Source of the DNA: CAWBRT01 sp050015355
Lineage (GTDB): Bacteria > Acidobacteriota > Terriglobia > Terriglobales > Acidobacteriaceae
Reading direction: 5' to 3'
Assembly: GCA_050015355.1 (NCBI GenBank)
Contig: JBEKBO010000007.1
Span: forward strand, 1 to 64,000
Length of the DNA: 64,000 nt
Shown here: piece after piece, positions 1-7,622 of the stretch
Layout: every line of letters starts with the position of its first letter
Position numbering within the stretch: position 1 is the stretch's first letter
Made by a program: the position numbers and the translations under genes
The notes under the pieces: model-generated
Told to the model about the DNA's origin: nothing
Databases searched by the model: none
What the model saw: only the letters and a program-made list of their open reading frames with translations

Positions 1-342
1 GATGGTGCCCGGTATTTCTACCTGATACGCCGTGGCGCCAGCAGCGACATTGGGATCCGACGAACTGGTGTAGGTAAGTTTTGTAAACCCTGCAGCATTG
101 CCTGAAAGCGCAGCCGCAGTGCCGCTGTACGTATAACCGGTAACTTGGTTCGTGGCGGTGAACGTCTCGCCGCTGCCAGTTGTGGTCGTTGACCATGTCC
201 AGAAATCACCGGCAGTCTGCGTGCCGACGTAAGCGTTTGTGGAAGGCCCACTGCTTCCTCCACAGTTGCTCATTATCGAAGTAATGGATGTGATGAGAAG
301 AAACGACAGAACACAAACGAAGAGGCGGGCTGTCTGCTTCAT
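1..342 (-). CDS. Putative exported lipoprotein, partial (runs off left edge)
   Basis: Reading from the ATG at 342 to the window edge gives 114 open codons with no stop, so the 3' part is missing. The start is supported by a good ribosome binding site (AAGGGAGGT, about 7 nt upstream). The N-terminus has a basic KQTAR start, a hydrophobic stretch of about 20 residues and then SNCGG, which looks like a lipoprotein signal with Cys around residue 29. The lipobox is atypical, with Asn before the Cys. The mature part is rich in Thr, Ser, Gly and Ala and beta-prone, as in secreted acidobacterial surface proteins. It resembles in style the lipoprotein at the right edge of the window. Function is unknown. 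Confidence 0.65.
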   Translation of the reverse strand, partial: MKQTARLFVCVLSFLLITSITSIMSNCGGSSGPSTNAYVGTQTAGDFWTWSTTTTGSGETFTATNQVTGYTYSGTAAALSGNAAGFTKLTYTSSSDPNVAAGATAYQVEIPGTI

Positions 343-670
343 GATCCGCGACCTCCCTTTTCAGCTCTGAATGGCACCAATGTGCGTGCTTGTGTGCGGT
401 TCCGCAAGGCAAATCTGTATCTGCGCACACAGCGAGAGCGATACTGTCCCATTTTGGGATTTGCCGCATAGGCAAGATAGTTCCTCCTCGATGTCTCGGA
501 CACCATTCTTTCCGTCGGCTGGAGGCGGGCCAGCGGCTTTCCCGGACGTGGGGCTCCATTTCGGTTTCGCCTCAAGAAAGTCAACAGGGAAGAAGAAAAG
601 AAGTGAATCGAGAAACTTTCCTTTTTGCGATTGCGTCCAATCATGATAGAGAAGCGCGAGGAGGGAATTC
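343..670. other. Intergenic region with two divergent ribosome binding sites
   Basis: This 328-bp gap separates the leftward lipoprotein from the rightward small protein. It should hold two divergent promoters, but I could not pick convincing -35/-10 pairs. Overlapping short reading frames on both strands have no start signal or recognisable product and are ignored. A short hairpin-containing segment near 440-480 was considered as a c-di-GMP riboswitch and rejected. Confidence 0.4.
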
Positions 671-895
671 ATGCGCAAGTGGGCAGTCCCATTGACCGTA
701 CTTGGCATAGGGGGAGTCGGGGCGTTGATGTTATCGCCACGCGGGCGCAATGCTATCAGGTGGGTATTCCGCCGCATGGAAGAGGCGCCGGAACATATTG
801 CGCAGTGGAACGAGACTGCCCAGACCGAGTTGGAGAAAATTCAAAAGGCACTGAATGAAGTGGCAGAATCGCTGCGCGTGAACCTGGCTCGTTGA
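671..895 (+). CDS. Small membrane-anchored protein, unknown function
   Basis: This is a 74-residue protein. The ATG has a strong Shine-Dalgarno (AGGAGGG, 5-6 nt upstream). Residues 4-22 form one hydrophobic segment (VPLTVLGIGGVGALML). A basic SPRGRNAIRWVFRR stretch follows, then an amphipathic, Glu/Gln-rich helix ending in NLAR. The arrangement, an N-terminal anchor with a cytoplasmic helical tail, resembles YtxH-type small proteins, but no family signature is clear. A GC-rich hairpin follows directly after the stop. The gene stands alone and no function is assigned. Confidence 0.6.
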   Translation: MRKWAVPLTVLGIGGVGALMLSPRGRNAIRWVFRRMEEAPEHIAQWNETAQTELEKIQKALNEVAESLRVNLAR

Positions 896-896
896 A

Positions 897-913
897 GGGC
901 GGTGCTTCCGCCC
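897..913 (+). terminator. GC-rich hairpin after small membrane protein gene
   Basis: GGGCGG and CCGCCC (6-bp stem, 5-nt loop) lie two bases after the stop codon. There is no T-run, so it is at best a weak or factor-assisted terminator or an mRNA-stabilising hairpin. Confidence 0.3.
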
Positions 914-1013
914 AGCGCCCAGGCGCACACGCATGCGCTCAGCGCAGGGTGGTTCTGGAACATCGCGGAACCGCCTGGTCTCTGGACGTTTTGAATCGGC
1001 CCCCCGCGTCAGC

Positions 1014-1307
1014 TCAGGCGGCGGCCTTGCCGGAGAGGCTGCTGATCTTGCGCGCCATCGCCACGTCGCGTTTCGTCAGGCCGCCGGCGTCGTGCGAGGT
1101 AAGTGAGAGCGTAACCCGGCTGTAGCTGATGGCGATGTCGGGGTGATGGTTTGCCTCTTCGGCCTGCTCGGCAACCATGTTGACAAACTCCATGGCATGG
1201 ACGAAGTCGGAGAAGTGGAATACGCGTTGAATGGCGTTGCCGGACAAATTCCACTCAGGAAGACTGGTGAGTGCGTTTCGGATATCGGAATCACTCAGAG
1301 GAGTCAT
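1014..1307 (-). CDS. Pterin-4a-carbinolamine dehydratase (4a-hydroxytetrahydrobiopterin dehydratase)
   Basis: This 97-residue protein has the full length of the PCD/DCoH family, which dehydrates 4a-hydroxytetrahydropterin so that the pterin cofactor can be regenerated. The active-site region is visible as EEANHHPDI around residues 49-57, with the paired His and Pro typical of the family. The preceding HFSDFVHAMEFVNMVAE helix and the later SLTSHDAGGLTKRDVAMARKI also match. In bacteria it usually serves phenylalanine hydroxylase or molybdopterin-related pterin metabolism; no hydroxylase gene is nearby. It lies downstream of and parallel to the HD-GYP regulator, with no obvious link. Confidence 0.9.
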   Translation of the reverse strand: MTPLSDSDIRNALTSLPEWNLSGNAIQRVFHFSDFVHAMEFVNMVAEQAEEANHHPDIAISYSRVTLSLTSHDAGGLTKRDVAMARKISSLSGKAAA

Positions 1308-1367
1308 GCGGCCCCCTTCTCATGCTGCATGCACTGATGGCGGCGAACGGTCAGGCGTTGGCTGGAA

Positions 1368-2453
1368 TCACAACCTTGTAGCCGGCGTGAGGCCGGACAC
1401 CTGGGAATCTATCTCGCGCCGGAGTTCGGCCCAGACCTCGTTGGGAATGGAAAGAAAAACCTCGATAATTTCAGGATCGAACTGTTTGCCGGACCAACTC
1501 TCGATTTCGGTTCTGGCGGCTTGCAGATCTTGGGCGTGCCGGTAAGGGCGGTCGGAGGTAATCGCGTCCAGGGTGTCGGCAATCGCGAAGATTCTTGCCC
1601 CCAGCGGAATTTCGTTGCCCTTTAATCTCCGCGGATATCCTGAGCCATCGTAGCGTTCCTGGTGAGTGAAGACGATCTCGGCGGCCTCCTGAAGAAACGG
1701 AATCTTCCGCAGGATCTGATATCCGTGCAGGCAGTGTTCCTGCACGATGCGGTTCTCGGCGGGAGTCAAGGGGGCAGGCTTGCTGAGAATCGCATCGGGA
1801 ATCGCCATTTTCCCGATGTCATGGAGGAAAGCGCCGCGAGCTATGACGCGGATCTTGTCCTCGGGGACCTTGAATGCGGTGGCGATTTTGATGGTGTACG
1901 CCGTCACCCTTTTCGAGTGGCCCACGGTTTCAGCGTCCTTGAGATCCAGTGCGTCTCCCAGGGCTTCCAGCGTGATGTCGTAAGAGCGCTCGAGATCGGC
2001 CATGGCTTTGCGCAACTGTTCGGTTCGCGCATTGACCAGAGCCTCCAGGTTCATCTGGTAGTTGTGGTTTTCAATCTTCAGACTCCGGTTTTCGAGTGCT
2101 CGACGGATCATGATCAGCAATTGCTCGCGCTCGAAAGGTTTCAACAGGTAGTCGTATGCGCCGTTGCGAATGGCCGCCAAAGCGACCGAGATATCGTGCA
2201 CGGCGGTAACCATGACGACGGGAACGTCGGGAAAGCGCTCCTTGATTTTTTCCAGCAAGGCGATGCCGTCCAGCTCGGGCATCATCAAGTCCGTCAGGAT
2301 GAGTTCGAAGTCCTCGCCGCAGTCCAGCAGCTCAAGAGCCTCCATGCCTGAAGCTGCCTTGCGGGCATGGTAGCCCGCCTGATTCAACATGGAAGACACT
2401 ACTTCCCGAATCGGTTCCTCGTCATCGACGACTAATATCTGTGATCCCGCCAT
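1368..2453 (-). CDS. Response regulator with HD-GYP output domain
   Basis: The N-terminal receiver domain (about residues 4-120) has the acidic VVDDEEP pair, the phosphoacceptor in LTDLMMPE and the conserved Lys in LLKPFE. A helical linker (about 125-165) precedes an HD-GYP domain (about 165-355) with HDIGKMAIPDAIL, DGSGYP, and the GARIFAIADTLDA and TSDRPYR segments. HD-GYP proteins hydrolyse c-di-GMP or related dinucleotides. The HHE motif that normally precedes DGxGYP reads HQE here, so one metal-ligand His is lost and the metal site may be altered. I start at the ATG giving MAGSQILVVDDE; another ATG 12 bases upstream is possible. The gene is divergent from the hybrid histidine kinase, its likely partner. 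Confidence 0.88.
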   Translation of the reverse strand: MAGSQILVVDDEEPIREVVSSMLNQAGYHARKAASGMEALELLDCGEDFELILTDLMMPELDGIALLEKIKERFPDVPVVMVTAVHDISVALAAIRNGAYDYLLKPFEREQLLIMIRRALENRSLKIENHNYQMNLEALVNARTEQLRKAMADLERSYDITLEALGDALDLKDAETVGHSKRVTAYTIKIATAFKVPEDKIRVIARGAFLHDIGKMAIPDAILSKPAPLTPAENRIVQEHCLHGYQILRKIPFLQEAAEIVFTHQERYDGSGYPRRLKGNEIPLGARIFAIADTLDAITSDRPYRHAQDLQAARTEIESWSGKQFDPEIIEVFLSIPNEVWAELRREIDSQVSGLTPATRL

Positions 2454-2532
2454 AGATAGGCCCATTCACGTGGGAAATGCCTATTGTACATCGCGTCGCT
2501 ACCCGCCGCGGCGGTATTAACTTTGGAACAAA

Positions 2533-5500
2533 TTGACGAAAATAGTCCTGGGTCTATCCTTGTTGTGGTATACAGCTAATCGCCCAATGCCGATGACGTT
2601 ATCTCCTGGAATGGCGACCTTACCTTTTGTGCAATCCGTGGAAGTGTCTCAGTTGCTCACCGAGGGCGCTGGAACGCTGATACTGCTGGCGGCGGCTATT
2701 CTGGTTTATCGCAGTTTTCGTGAGCGTTATCTCGGCATCTGGATTTCCGGCTGGGTGTTTTATTCCGTCTACCGCGAAACTGCAATTGCATCGGAATTTT
2801 TCAACCCTGGACAGTTGCTGACGGGCATCTCTCAACTGAGCTTTGTCGCTGCGCTGACCCTGCTGGTGTGGGCGATGCTTGTCTACACTGACTCGAAGAG
2901 GTTTCTGCCGGCTCTCATTCCCTTGAGCGCTCTCAGTGTGGCGTGCGTGGTGCTCCGAGTTGGCTGGTTCCCGCACTCGATTGTCCTGATGGTGCTATTT
3001 CACCTCTTATATCGCGTCATCACGGTCATTGGCGCCGCGCGGCTGGTGCTGTTCAGCCGCGGCAGGCGTGAAATTGGCCCATGGCTGACGGCGGTAATGC
3101 TGTTGCTCGTTCACGTCGATGAGTCGGTGCCGAGCGGTCACGCGATGATCGGCGTGGATGCGTTGATCGAGATCCTTCTCGGGTTGAGCATCCTGGTAAT
3201 CGTCATGGACGATTCGCGCGGGGGCAAACGTCGCCTGGAGGTTTTCAACGCGCTGACTACCGCGATTGCCGAATCGCGCAATTCCGACTCGATGATGCAG
3301 GACGCGCTCGAGCAACTCAATCGGCTCATGGGGGCGCGGTTGGCATGGGTTCGACTGCTGGAAGGCGAAACGATGGTGCTCCGTCAGCACGTCGGGCTGG
3401 GCGATAAGCTTGCGGCGGTTCGTCCGCAAGTATCCTTCCGGGGAAGCATGCTCGAAAAGATCGGCAGTGGCCGCGCTCCAATGATCGTGCCATTCAGTTC
3501 ATTGGAAGGGGATCTGCGGCGGGAGGCGGCGGATCTGGGCCTTTCCCAGCTCGTTGTCCTTCCGTTGAAAGGAAATGTGTCAGTGCTGGGCGCGCTTGTT
3601 CTGGGAATGGAACGCGACCGGCGCTACTCGATCGAGGAAAAGCGCTTTCTGATTACCACTTCCAACCATCTCGGGCTGGCGCTTGAGAATGTACAGCTCT
3701 TCGAGCAGATCATCGGTTCCCATCGCAGATGGATCAGCACCTTCGACTCCATCGACGATCTGATACTGGTGCACGATGGTGAGCAGAGGATCATTCGGAC
3801 CAACCGCGCTTTCGTGCGCAGGGTGGGGCGCAACGTGCGAGGAGTGCTGGGCCTAAGGTGCCGCGAGCTTCTTCCGAATGCGCCGCAGGGCTGCCCCTAC
3901 TGTCTGCGCGACAGCGAGAATGTGGTCGATGCGCCCGATCCATGCTTCGGCGGTTTCTCAACCGTGTCGACCTCCAGCTACGCCGAGGAACTCGGCACGG
4001 AAGTTGGTACCATTCACGTCATACGCGACACCACCGACATGCATCTGGCGGAAGAGCGCTTCCGTGTGCTCTTCGAGAAGATGCAGGAGGGCGTGTTCAT
4101 TTCAACCCCGCAACGCAAATTGCTGGACTGCAATAATGCATTCATCCGCATGCTCGGATTCAGCGACAAGTCTGAAGTTTTCTCCCTGGATTTGAATCGT
4201 CATCTCTACTCCTTGCCCGCAGACCGGGCCGGACATCAGCGCGACATGGAGCGCGATGGATTCGTTCGCGATTTCGAGTTTGTCCATTACCGCAAAGATG
4301 GTTCCATGGCGACCCTGCTGGAGAACAGTTTTGCCACGCGCGACAGCCATGGAGAGATCCTGCGATACCAGGGATTCCTGTTCGACATCACGGAAAAGAA
4401 ACATGCCGAAGAGGAGATTCGCCGCCGTAATCGCGAACTGCATGCACTCAACGCCATCGCCATAGCCGCGGCTCGGACGTTCGATATTCAGGAGACGGCA
4501 AGGGTGGCCCTGGGACAGGCCATGACGCTGTTTGGCGCTGCCGCGGCCAGCATCCTGCTCCTGGAGCCGGGCACTGGAACCCTGCGATTGTTCGCCTCCG
4601 AGGGGCAACGCAACCCGGCCGCGAGAGGCGAAAGTTACGAAATATCTCCGCGGTTCTGGGCGGAATTCATCGTCAACAAAACCGAGCTGATCTCGGCTTC
4701 AAGCATTGAGAGTCTGCCCCGCGAGATCCAAGCCGCGGTTGATCCCGAGCTGCGACGCGTCCTCTGCGTGGCGATGTGGGCCAGCCAGCACGAGCCGCTC
4801 GGGCTGTTTCTCGTCAGCCGGCGCGAAGATCGCGAGTTCACCACCGATGACCACGGATTGATGGTCACGATCGCGCGGCAACTGGGGATTTCCATTGAGC
4901 GTACGCGCCTTTACACCGAAACCAAGCGGGCCTACCAGGATCTGCGCAACACGCAGGAACAGCTTCTTCAGAGCGAGAAAATGTCCGCCCTCGGCCGCAT
5001 GATTTCCGGCGTCGCGCACGAGTTGAACAACCCTCTTACGGCTATTCTTGGTTACGCTCAATTGCTTGAATCGGAAGAACTCGCCGATCAGGCGAAGGAT
5101 TATCTGGCCAAGCTCTACAAACAAGCTCAGCGGACGCAGAAGATTGTGCAGGACCTCCTAGCATTCTCGCGGCAGCGAAAACCGTACAAGGGCAACATCG
5201 ACTTGGCGCAAGTTCTGGAAGAGGCGCTCTCCCTGAGGGAACCGGATCTGAAGCTGAACAATATTCTCGTCGTGAGGTCAATCCAACCGGTTCCGCCAGT
5301 GGCGGCGGACGCGCACCAGCTCGAACAGGTCTTCCTTAACATCATCAACAATGCGACCGACGCCATCTTGGAGAACTCACAGGGCGGAACGCTGGAGGTC
5401 GGCATTTTCGAATCCCGCGGGTGCGCCTGCGTGGAATTTCACGATTCAGGCCCGGGAATCGCTGATCTGAGCCGCGTTTTTGACCCCTTCTACACCACCA

Positions 5501-6087
5501 AAAGGTTGGGAAAGGGAACCGGGCTGGGCCTCTCGATCTGCTATGGCATCATGAAAGAGCACGGAGGCGAGATCACCGCGTCCAATCATCTGCAGGGTGG
5601 AGCGATTTTCAAGGTACGATTGCCGCTCGGCGTGGAGATGGCGGACCGGGACGTCCAAGCCACGCCGCCGCCCGTTCAAAAGTATTTCTTCCGGGGCCGG
5701 GTGCTGCTGGTGGAAGGTGAAGAAACCCTGCTCGAGTTTGAACGCGAGGCCCTGACCGCCGCCGGTGCGCAGGTAGAGTGTCTGAGTTCGGCTGAAACGG
5801 CTATCGCCAAACTGCAAAACGACTTTTGGGATGTGGTGATTATCGACGCGAATACCCCGGGCGGCGGGAATATCCAGGATATCTATCGCTGGTTACAGGA
5901 AAACAGGCCCGCAATGGAGAGGCAACTCATCGTAACTGTCGCAGACGATGCGCCGGAGGCGTTGCGCTTCTTCGAGGAGAACGGGATTCCGCGTCTCTGC
6001 AAGCCGTTTGGCATCGCGGATCTACTGTCCGTGGTCAGACTTGTTGCAGGAAGAGGTAAAAAAGCTACAACCAGGATCGAGTCCTAG
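2533..6087 (+). CDS. Hybrid sensor histidine kinase (TM-GAF-PAS-PAS-GAF-HisKA-HATPase-REC)
   Basis: This 1184-residue sensor kinase begins with about seven hydrophobic segments (residues 30-225). It then has a GAF domain (about 240-390), a PAS domain with a GCPYC motif (about 400-490), a second PAS (about 505-630) and a second GAF (about 650-790). The HisKA phosphoacceptor lies in AHELNNPLTAI (His near 829). The HATPase has an N-box (NIINNATDAI), DSGPGI and GKGTGLGLSIC. A C-terminal receiver (about 1055-1175) keeps the IIDAN aspartate and the CKPF lysine, but the usual acidic pair reads EGEE, so phosphorylation may be impaired. The start is a TTG with weak RBS support; an ATG lies 54 bases downstream. 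It is divergent from the HD-GYP regulator, 79 bp away from its start. Confidence 0.9.
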   Translation: MTKIVLGLSLLWYTANRPMPMTLSPGMATLPFVQSVEVSQLLTEGAGTLILLAAAILVYRSFRERYLGIWISGWVFYSVYRETAIASEFFNPGQLLTGISQLSFVAALTLLVWAMLVYTDSKRFLPALIPLSALSVACVVLRVGWFPHSIVLMVLFHLLYRVITVIGAARLVLFSRGRREIGPWLTAVMLLLVHVDESVPSGHAMIGVDALIEILLGLSILVIVMDDSRGGKRRLEVFNALTTAIAESRNSDSMMQDALEQLNRLMGARLAWVRLLEGETMVLRQHVGLGDKLAAVRPQVSFRGSMLEKIGSGRAPMIVPFSSLEGDLRREAADLGLSQLVVLPLKGNVSVLGALVLGMERDRRYSIEEKRFLITTSNHLGLALENVQLFEQIIGSHRRWISTFDSIDDLILVHDGEQRIIRTNRAFVRRVGRNVRGVLGLRCRELLPNAPQGCPYCLRDSENVVDAPDPCFGGFSTVSTSSYAEELGTEVGTIHVIRDTTDMHLAEERFRVLFEKMQEGVFISTPQRKLLDCNNAFIRMLGFSDKSEVFSLDLNRHLYSLPADRAGHQRDMERDGFVRDFEFVHYRKDGSMATLLENSFATRDSHGEILRYQGFLFDITEKKHAEEEIRRRNRELHALNAIAIAAARTFDIQETARVALGQAMTLFGAAAASILLLEPGTGTLRLFASEGQRNPAARGESYEISPRFWAEFIVNKTELISASSIESLPREIQAAVDPELRRVLCVAMWASQHEPLGLFLVSRREDREFTTDDHGLMVTIARQLGISIERTRLYTETKRAYQDLRNTQEQLLQSEKMSALGRMISGVAHELNNPLTAILGYAQLLESEELADQAKDYLAKLYKQAQRTQKIVQDLLAFSRQRKPYKGNIDLAQVLEEALSLREPDLKLNNILVVRSIQPVPPVAADAHQLEQVFLNIINNATDAILENSQGGTLEVGIFESRGCACVEFHDSGPGIADLSRVFDPFYTTKRLGKGTGLGLSICYGIMKEHGGEITASNHLQGGAIFKVRLPLGVEMADRDVQATPPPVQKYFFRGRVLLVEGEETLLEFEREALTAAGAQVECLSSAETAIAKLQNDFWDVVIIDANTPGGGNIQDIYRWLQENRPAMERQLIVTVADDAPEALRFFEENGIPRLCKPFGIADLLSVVRLVAGRGKKATTRIES

Positions 6088-6437
6088 CTGGGAGTAAGGG
6101 GTTCATTGTCGCGGCATGGCAATTGTGAGCATCGAGGTACCACTTTGTGGCCCGCAAGTCGTCTTCGTCCACGAAAAGCTTCCACCGGAAAGCCTAGTGC
6201 AGGGCCGAATTTACCGCACAATCTTAGCTTTGTATCCCGCTGATTGCGACGCTCTTAATCCCTCAGGTGAGCACGCTAATCGGCGTCCTCCCGATTTGGG
6301 GCACTCGATTGCTCTTCCATCAACATTCGTTTTGATTCGGCGATTCTTGCAAGGGTTGCTGAAGTGGTTCAACAAGTGCAGTGAACAGGCTAGAAACGGA
6401 ACCCAGCATTCGATAGGGCTAAGGGAGGCGCAAGGCA
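6088..6437. other. Intergenic region before sigma-like factor
   Basis: About 350 bp lie between the kinase stop and the sigma-like gene. A 114-residue open frame here overlaps the sigma-like gene and has no recognisable domain or RBS, so I do not call it. The region probably holds the sigma-like gene's promoter, but no confident hexamers were found. Confidence 0.4.
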
Positions 6438-6956
6438 ATGTTCAATGGCATCCAGGGTGAAAAGTTTACCGGGTTGGCTGCTGCTTTTGCAACCGAGCTT
6501 GGCAAGGAAACGATCGAGAGTTACCAGGCGATCTATGCCTCGAACCAACATCGCGTTTACGCTCTAGCGTTCTGGATGACCGATAACGAACTTGAGGCCG
6601 AACAGGTCATGGAGCGCGCATTCCTTCGTGTTTTCTCCATCACCAGCTCGCCGACCGAGGAAATGGTCGATTGCGCCCTGCTGGAGGAAATCCGGCAACT
6701 GGTGCCCGTAGGCGTGCTCACGCTGAATCAAGGCACCTGCTCCGAAGTGCTCTCGGTGCGCCGCAATGTCAAGCGAGTCGATCTCGAGCGCGCTGTCGTG
6801 AAGCTGCCCGCCACCGAGCGCCTGATCTATCTGTTGCATGATGGCGAGGGGTACGATCACGAGCACATTGCCTTTACCCTCGGCATCACCGAAGACGACA
6901 GCCGCCGCGGTTTGCACCAAGCGCGTCTTGGACTGAGGACGCTGCTCGCCGTCTAG
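6438..6956 (+). CDS. Sigma-70-like (ECF-type) transcription factor
   Basis: This 172-residue protein has two parts in ECF sigma order. The N-terminal helical part (about 25-75) resembles region 2 (IYASNQHRVYALAFWMTDNELEAEQ, then AFLRVF). The C-terminal helix-turn-helix (about 120-170) resembles region 4 (LPATERLIYLLHDGEGY, then IAFTLGITEDDSRRGLHQAR). The -10-binding residues of region 2 are poorly conserved, so it may be a specialised or inactive sigma-like factor. The start is supported by GGGAGG 9-13 nt upstream. A rho-independent terminator follows. No anti-sigma factor gene is adjacent. Confidence 0.7.
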   Translation: MFNGIQGEKFTGLAAAFATELGKETIESYQAIYASNQHRVYALAFWMTDNELEAEQVMERAFLRVFSITSSPTEEMVDCALLEEIRQLVPVGVLTLNQGTCSEVLSVRRNVKRVDLERAVVKLPATERLIYLLHDGEGYDHEHIAFTLGITEDDSRRGLHQARLGLRTLLAV

Positions 6957-7008
6957 TCCCCTCCCGGTGCGTTGCCCGGATCTCTCAATAGTTTCTCTCT
7001 CCAATCAT

Positions 7009-7034
7009 GCCCCTCCCAAGGGGGAGCTTTTTTT
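7009..7034 (+). terminator. Rho-independent terminator
   Basis: CTCCC and GGGAG arms around an AAGG loop are followed, after one C, by seven T. It lies about 55 bp after the sigma-like gene stop, in the right orientation for that gene. Confidence 0.7.
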
Positions 7035-7046
7035 CGAGTATTAATC

Positions 7047-7110
7047 TCGGGTACACAGCTTGGCTACTCCGGGCACAGGCGCTCGGCGCTCCGGTCGCCA
7101 TGACAATTCC
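7047..7110. repeat. Family A repeat, half copy
   Basis: It carries the segment seen elsewhere as GCTCGGCGCTCCGGTCGCC followed by ATGACA, with the upstream GGTACACAGCTTGGCT part. Related full copies lie near 34.4, 38.1 and 49.6 kb. Only one arm is present here. Confidence 0.7.
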
Positions 7111-7185
7111 GCGGTGAGGTCGTCACAGGCTATTGGTGACCGGCGTCACGGAATGTATGTTCGCTATCCTGATTCAATATCTGTT

Positions 7186-7374
7186 ATGAAGCGCAAGCCC
7201 AAAGCGAAGAAATCGACTCCAACTGCAGCGCCAGCCAAAACGGTTGCAACCGGCACTCCGCTGGCGTGCGACTGCCGGGCGTGTGATCTCTCCTATTGCG
7301 ATTGCTCGGATATGGAAGGCGCCACGGTTTTGCCGGTCACGGAGCCGCCAACTACGGAGAAGCGCGTGAAGTAG
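7186..7374 (+). CDS. Small Lys-rich, Cys-rich protein
   Basis: From the ATG at 7186 the protein is 62 residues: a basic start (MKRKPKAKKS), a Pro/Thr/Ala linker and a cysteine cluster CDCRACDLSYCDC, then an acidic tail. The spacing C-x-C-x2-C-x4-C-x-C could bind a metal, but no known family is recognised. A longer frame upstream (from 7060) would translate a dispersed repeat, so I reject that start. No clear ribosome binding site is visible, so the gene call is tentative. Confidence 0.4.
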   Translation: MKRKPKAKKSTPTAAPAKTVATGTPLACDCRACDLSYCDCSDMEGATVLPVTEPPTTEKRVK

Positions 7375-7580
7375 TGTCGCGTACTAGCAGTTCGCGCCTT
7401 CCCTTTGAAGTGTCATTCTGAGCGAGCATAGTGAGCGAAGAATCCATGTATTTGATTCGGAATGCATAGATCCTTCGCTCTCCACCCCAGCAACGGCAAA
7501 AGCGGCCGCCGCCGGGGGCCCCGGCACGCTCAGGATGACATCCTGAGACATATGCTGCGACCTTACGGGACAGCACACTA
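7374..7580. mobile_element. Family B MITE-like repeat carrying a nested family C palindrome
   Basis: The core starts TGTCATTCTGAGCGAG and ends CTCAGGATGACATCC, with GAAGAATC and GATCCTTC arms between. Outer ends GTGTCGCGTAC and GGGACAGCACAC are imperfect inverted repeats flanked by TA. Related elements lie at 32.3 and 56.6 kb, and looser ones at 20.0, 28.1 and 58.7 kb. Compared with these, this copy carries an extra block of about 46 bp at 7481-7526 that is a family C palindrome. It lies between the Cys-rich protein and glmU. Confidence 0.8.
7481..7526 (+). repeat. Family C palindrome nested in a family B element
   Basis: The block begins TCCACCCCAG and ends CCGGGGGCCCCGG, the family C arms. 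It interrupts the TTCGCT-ACGCTCAGG arm that is continuous in the copy at 32.3 kb. CGCTC flanks it on both sides, but the host repeat is itself repetitive there, so a target duplication is not certain. Confidence 0.75.
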
Positions 7581-7622
7581 GATTCCGGGGCCGATGGCTG
7601 CTGCGCGATTGTCCCAGCCTTT

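Noticed and set aside
440..480. Possible c-di-GMP (GEMM) riboswitch on the minus strand upstream of the edge lipoprotein
   Set aside because: A GGCAAA followed by a short hairpin and GGGAC looked suggestive, but the GCAAAGC core and the second stem of the GEMM consensus are missing.
1662..2351. Long plus-strand frame opposite the HD-GYP regulator
   Set aside because: It is a shadow frame of a clearly conserved gene, as are the long antisense frames opposite carB, mutS, nadE and the methyltransferase/MTHFR gene.
6116..6460. 114-residue open frame before the sigma-like gene
   Set aside because: It overlaps the supported start of the sigma-like gene, has no ribosome binding site and has no recognisable domain.
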